Part shown: one piece after another, positions 61,327 through 64,000 of the stretch
How the letters are laid out: each line of letters begins with the position of its first letter
Position numbering within the stretch: position 1 is the first letter of the stretch
NCBI GenBank assembly: GCA_937919625.1
Contig: CALFRK010000047.1
Span: 62,001 to 126,000, forward strand
DNA length: 64,000 nucleotides
Reading direction: 5' to 3'
DNA from: an uncultured Ilumatobacter sp.
Lineage (GTDB): Bacteria > Actinomycetota > Acidimicrobiia > Acidimicrobiales > Ilumatobacteraceae
Notes under the pieces: generated by a model
The model's database searches: none
Seen by the model: only the letters and a program-made list of their open reading frames with translations
What the model was told of the DNA's origin: nothing
Made by a program: the position numbers and the translations under genes

Positions 61327-62965
61327 GTGAGGATCGACACTTCACCCTTCGTGCCGTCGACCCTTAAACGATCGCCGGTGCGGATCCGTGAAGTGGCATC
61401 GACGGTGCCAACAACCGCTGGGAACCCCATCTCGCGGGCGACGATTGCGGCGTGGCAGGCGTGACTGCCGTGATCGGTCACGATTGCCCCAACCAGGTGC
61501 AACATCGAGTTGAAGGCCTCGCTGGTAGCCGCGCTGACCACAATTTCGCCGTCTTCCAGATCGAGTAGATCGTCGATCTTGTTGATCAGGCGGGCGGTTC
61601 CTTCGTAGACGGCGTCGTTGGTGCCGATGCCGATGATCACCGACGCGTCGCCGGCGGCCGCGTCGAGTTGGCCCAGAATCGCATCGATCATGAACCCGGT
61701 CGCCGACATCACCCGTGCCAGCGGCGGGGGAAGCTCGTCGGTTGGGTGTGGTGGTGGGGGTGGGCCGAGATACCGGGGTGCTCCCTCGGCGGTGAGGGCG
61801 CGACGGCGTTCCGCCTGTTGGAGCAGTCGCTCCGCCGACACATCGCCGCCCGACAAGACCGCCGCCACCTCTTCCAGCGTCCCATCGAGGATGTGATCTG
61901 GTTGGTGGATGAGGCCCGTCGCACACGCCCGGCGACCGATCTCGAGCAGCGCCAAGCGGAGGATCCCGATCGCTGTGATCTCGCTGTAGATTCCGCGCTC
62001 GTCTCGGAGCCGGTAGTTGTTTCTGGCCTCACCGAGTAGCTCGTCGAACATGTCGCGATGTTCTTCGGCGACCTCCGATCGCACCGCCGCGGCGAGCGCG
62101 TCGGCCGCCTGACGCGCCGCGTCGGGGTCGGCTGCCAGCCCACCGGCGAGTTTCCAAGGATCATCGCCGGTTGCTCGCGCAACGTTGGGTTGACGATGTC
62201 GAAGCCTTCGATAACCCGGGTGTCGACGGATCGTATGTACTCGTCGACCGCCGGCTGCGCTGCCCGCAGCGCCGCAAGACGATCGCCGGCGTCGCCATCT
62301 CCCATAACGATCGCAGTTGCTTCGCTGCTGGCGTTGATGGCGTCGACGGCGGAACGCATCTCGTCGGGCAGGCCCGACGAGACCTGTGAGTACCCTGCGA
62401 GCGCGTTGAGCAGCATGTGCGGAGGGCGACCCGTCCATCCGCTGACGTGCAGCGCGAAATCGCCGACGGGCAGAATCGCGGCCATGTTGAAACGGTGATG
62501 CTGGTAGACCATCGCCGAGACATGGGCAGCGGCCGTGGCGAGGTGCTCGCCGAGGGCGGCATCGTCGAGGTCGGACAACGACACATCGGACAGTTGGCGA
62601 TGCCGAGCGATCGCGTTGGGTTTCCACTGGTTGTCCCAATCGGCGAGGTCCTGTTGCCACAGCTTCGACTCGAACATCGCGGCGGCCACCCCGAGGCGGC
62701 GCCCGAACTCGGCGTGCAGCGCGTCGGGAGACATCGGTCCGTCGGGGCCGGGCATGTCGAACGGCTGAGGTTGGTGATAGGTGAATCCGTTCACCACGCC
62801 CATCGCCAACCGGTCGAGCAGCAGTCCGTACCTGCTGAACGTCTCGGTGAACCCGCGGTTGAAACCGGGCGCATAGACCTCCTGCATGATCAACGACTGC
62901 GATGTCGGATTGTGGGCGGAGTCCTGCTGCCAGGGCCCGGGTCCAGGTGGGTTCCACTCGGTCAT
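61323..62965 (-). pseudogene. PEP-utilising-enzyme-like protein, frameshifted
   Basis: From ATG 62965 the frame reads MTEWNPPGPGPWQQDSAHNP ... FDIVNPTLREQPAMILGN and then degenerates. The family resumes in another frame at GDDPWKLAGG (about 62160-62125), through YLGPPPPP to the mobile domain HACHAAIVAREMGFPAVVGT and ends at 61323. The phosphohistidine-type His lies in that CHAAIVARE stretch. One indel near 62160 joins the two parts. It may be a real inactivating mutation or a sequencing error; the intact protein would be about 546 aa. Family members carry phosphate from PEP or are swivelling domains of rifampicin-phosphotransferase-like enzymes. Confidence 0.7.
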
Positions 62966-63165
62966 CGTTTGCCTCCCCAAGGCTGCTTCTCCCCGGACAA
63001 TTCCGAGGCCGACAGCGAACTCTACAACAGTTGGAAACAGGTGATCACGCGTCGTGTTGGCCCTTGGGTGATCTCGATCGCTTGCACAAGTCGTGCCGTT
63101 CATCGCAGACTTGGTAACCACCTGTTGCCGTCTGGCAATCGCACCGTGGCCCTTCAGGAGCAACC

Positions 63166-64000
63166 GTGACCGACATCGCCTCATCAACCACCACCCCTGC
63201 CGCCCGCCTGACCGGGTGGGATTCGATCGAGTTCTGGGTGGGCAACGCGCGTGCCATGGCCGGGTTTCTAACCGGCGCGTTCGGGTTCCGGGTTACCGCC
63301 TACTCCGGCCCTGAAACCGGGGTGCCCGACAAGGCGTCATACCTGCTAGAGCAGGGCAAGATCCGGCTCGTGGTCACGTCGGGGCTGACGCCCGAGTCGG
63401 AGATCTGGAGCCACGTCCGCACCCACGGCGACGGCGCCCACGATCTCGCCTTCGTGGTCGACGACGCCACGGCCACCTACGAGGCGGCGATCGGGCGCGG
63501 CGCCCGCCCAGTCGATGAGCCCTACGAACTCACCGACGAACATGGTGTGTTGCGGTTGTCGTCGGTCGGCACCTACGGCGAGACCAAGCACACGTTTGTC
63601 GACCGGCGCGACTACCACGGCTACTACTGCCCAGGCTTCCAACGCGATGGGCTGCCACCCGAGCCGGTAGGGCCCAAGGTCGGTCTGGTCGACATCGACC
63701 ATGTCGTCGGCAATGTCGAGGAGGGTCGGCTCGACGAGTGGGTCGCGTTCTACGAAGACGTGATGGGGTTCGGCCAGCTTCGTTCGTTCGACGAGACGCA
63801 GATCTCGACCGAGTTCTCGGCGCTGCGCTCAACGGTGGTGTGGAACGGCAACAACATCGTGATGCCGCTCAACGAGCCGGCCGAGGGCAAGCGCAAGAGC
63901 CAGATCCAGGAGTACATCGACACCTACCGTGGGCCCGGTGTGCAGCACCTGGCATTTCGCACCGGCGACATCGTGCAGGCGATTTCGTCACTGCGTGCAC
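63166..64000 (+). CDS. hppD: 4-hydroxyphenylpyruvate dioxygenase, cut by the window end
   Basis: First 278 codons from GTG 63166 behind CAGGAGC; the frame is open to the window end. Two VOC-fold halves are visible: GWDSIEFWVGNARAMAGFLT, then VDIDHVVGNVEEGRLDEWVA with the first iron His, and GVQHLAFRTGDIVQAI with the second iron His; the third ligand (a Glu) would lie beyond 64000. The enzyme turns 4-hydroxyphenylpyruvate into homogentisate in tyrosine breakdown. Divergent from the PEP-utilising gene with a 200-nt gap without clear sites. Confidence 0.9.
   Translation, partial: MTDIASSTTTPAARLTGWDSIEFWVGNARAMAGFLTGAFGFRVTAYSGPETGVPDKASYLLEQGKIRLVVTSGLTPESEIWSHVRTHGDGAHDLAFVVDDATATYEAAIGRGARPVDEPYELTDEHGVLRLSSVGTYGETKHTFVDRRDYHGYYCPGFQRDGLPPEPVGPKVGLVDIDHVVGNVEEGRLDEWVAFYEDVMGFGQLRSFDETQISTEFSALRSTVVWNGNNIVMPLNEPAEGKRKSQIQEYIDTYRGPGVQHLAFRTGDIVQAISSLRA

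Overview
The window is GC-rich bacterial DNA. Two family-5 solute-binding lipoproteins with long acidic Ala/Asp/Glu/Pro linkers, a fused OleBC protein, an F420/PPOX-type protein and frequent GTG starts suggest an actinomycete, possibly a marine acidimicrobiium of the Ilumatobacter type. That taxonomic call is inference.

Layout. (1) 1-2.1 kb is a scrap yard: a fused and frameshifted XRE/nucleotidyltransferase toxin-antitoxin relic, an isolated tRNA 3' end, pentapeptide and HipA fragments, and one intact gene for an alternative-oxidase-like diiron protein. (2) 2.1-51 kb is one large catabolic island. It has two complete Dpp/Opp-type ABC importers, two sulfatases without signal peptides, sugar-acid enzymes (IlvD/Edd-type dehydratase, FAH-fold hydrolase, KDG kinase, KDPG-type aldolase, mannonate dehydratase, SMP-30 lactonase, aldose-epimerase-like DUF4432, five SDRs) and a D-amino-acid set (three N-acyl-D-amino-acid deacylases, an N-carbamoyl-D-amino-acid hydrolase, a D-serine-dehydratase-like enzyme). 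It also holds two MlrC-like M81 peptidases, three Rid proteins, two PhyH dioxygenases, an AstE/aspartoacylase-type deacylase and a DUF3604 protein. It ends at an IclR regulator. (3) 51.4-59.6 kb has an acyl-CoA dehydrogenase, a haloalkane-dehalogenase-like hydrolase, a PLP aminotransferase and an oleA-oleBC-oleD cluster. (4) 59.6-64 kb has a PPOX protein, an MFS exporter, a frameshifted PEP-utilising protein and the start of hppD.

The main new observation is a recurring inverted motif, RTTYC-N7-GRAAY, often with another half-site 4 nt away. It lies in the promoter regions of at least five operons of the island and of the IclR gene itself (near 4735, 13077, 22172, 22324, 47145 and 51275, plus a degenerate copy at 42593). 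This ties the scattered operons into one regulon, probably controlled by the IclR protein at 50353-51156.

A working model is that the importers bring in a small sulfated and/or acylated compound carrying D-amino-acid and sugar-acid parts. Cytoplasmic sulfatases and deacylases strip it, sugar acids go through 2-keto-3-deoxy acids, and enamine/imine by-products are cleared by Rid proteins. The substrate is not identifiable from sequence alone.
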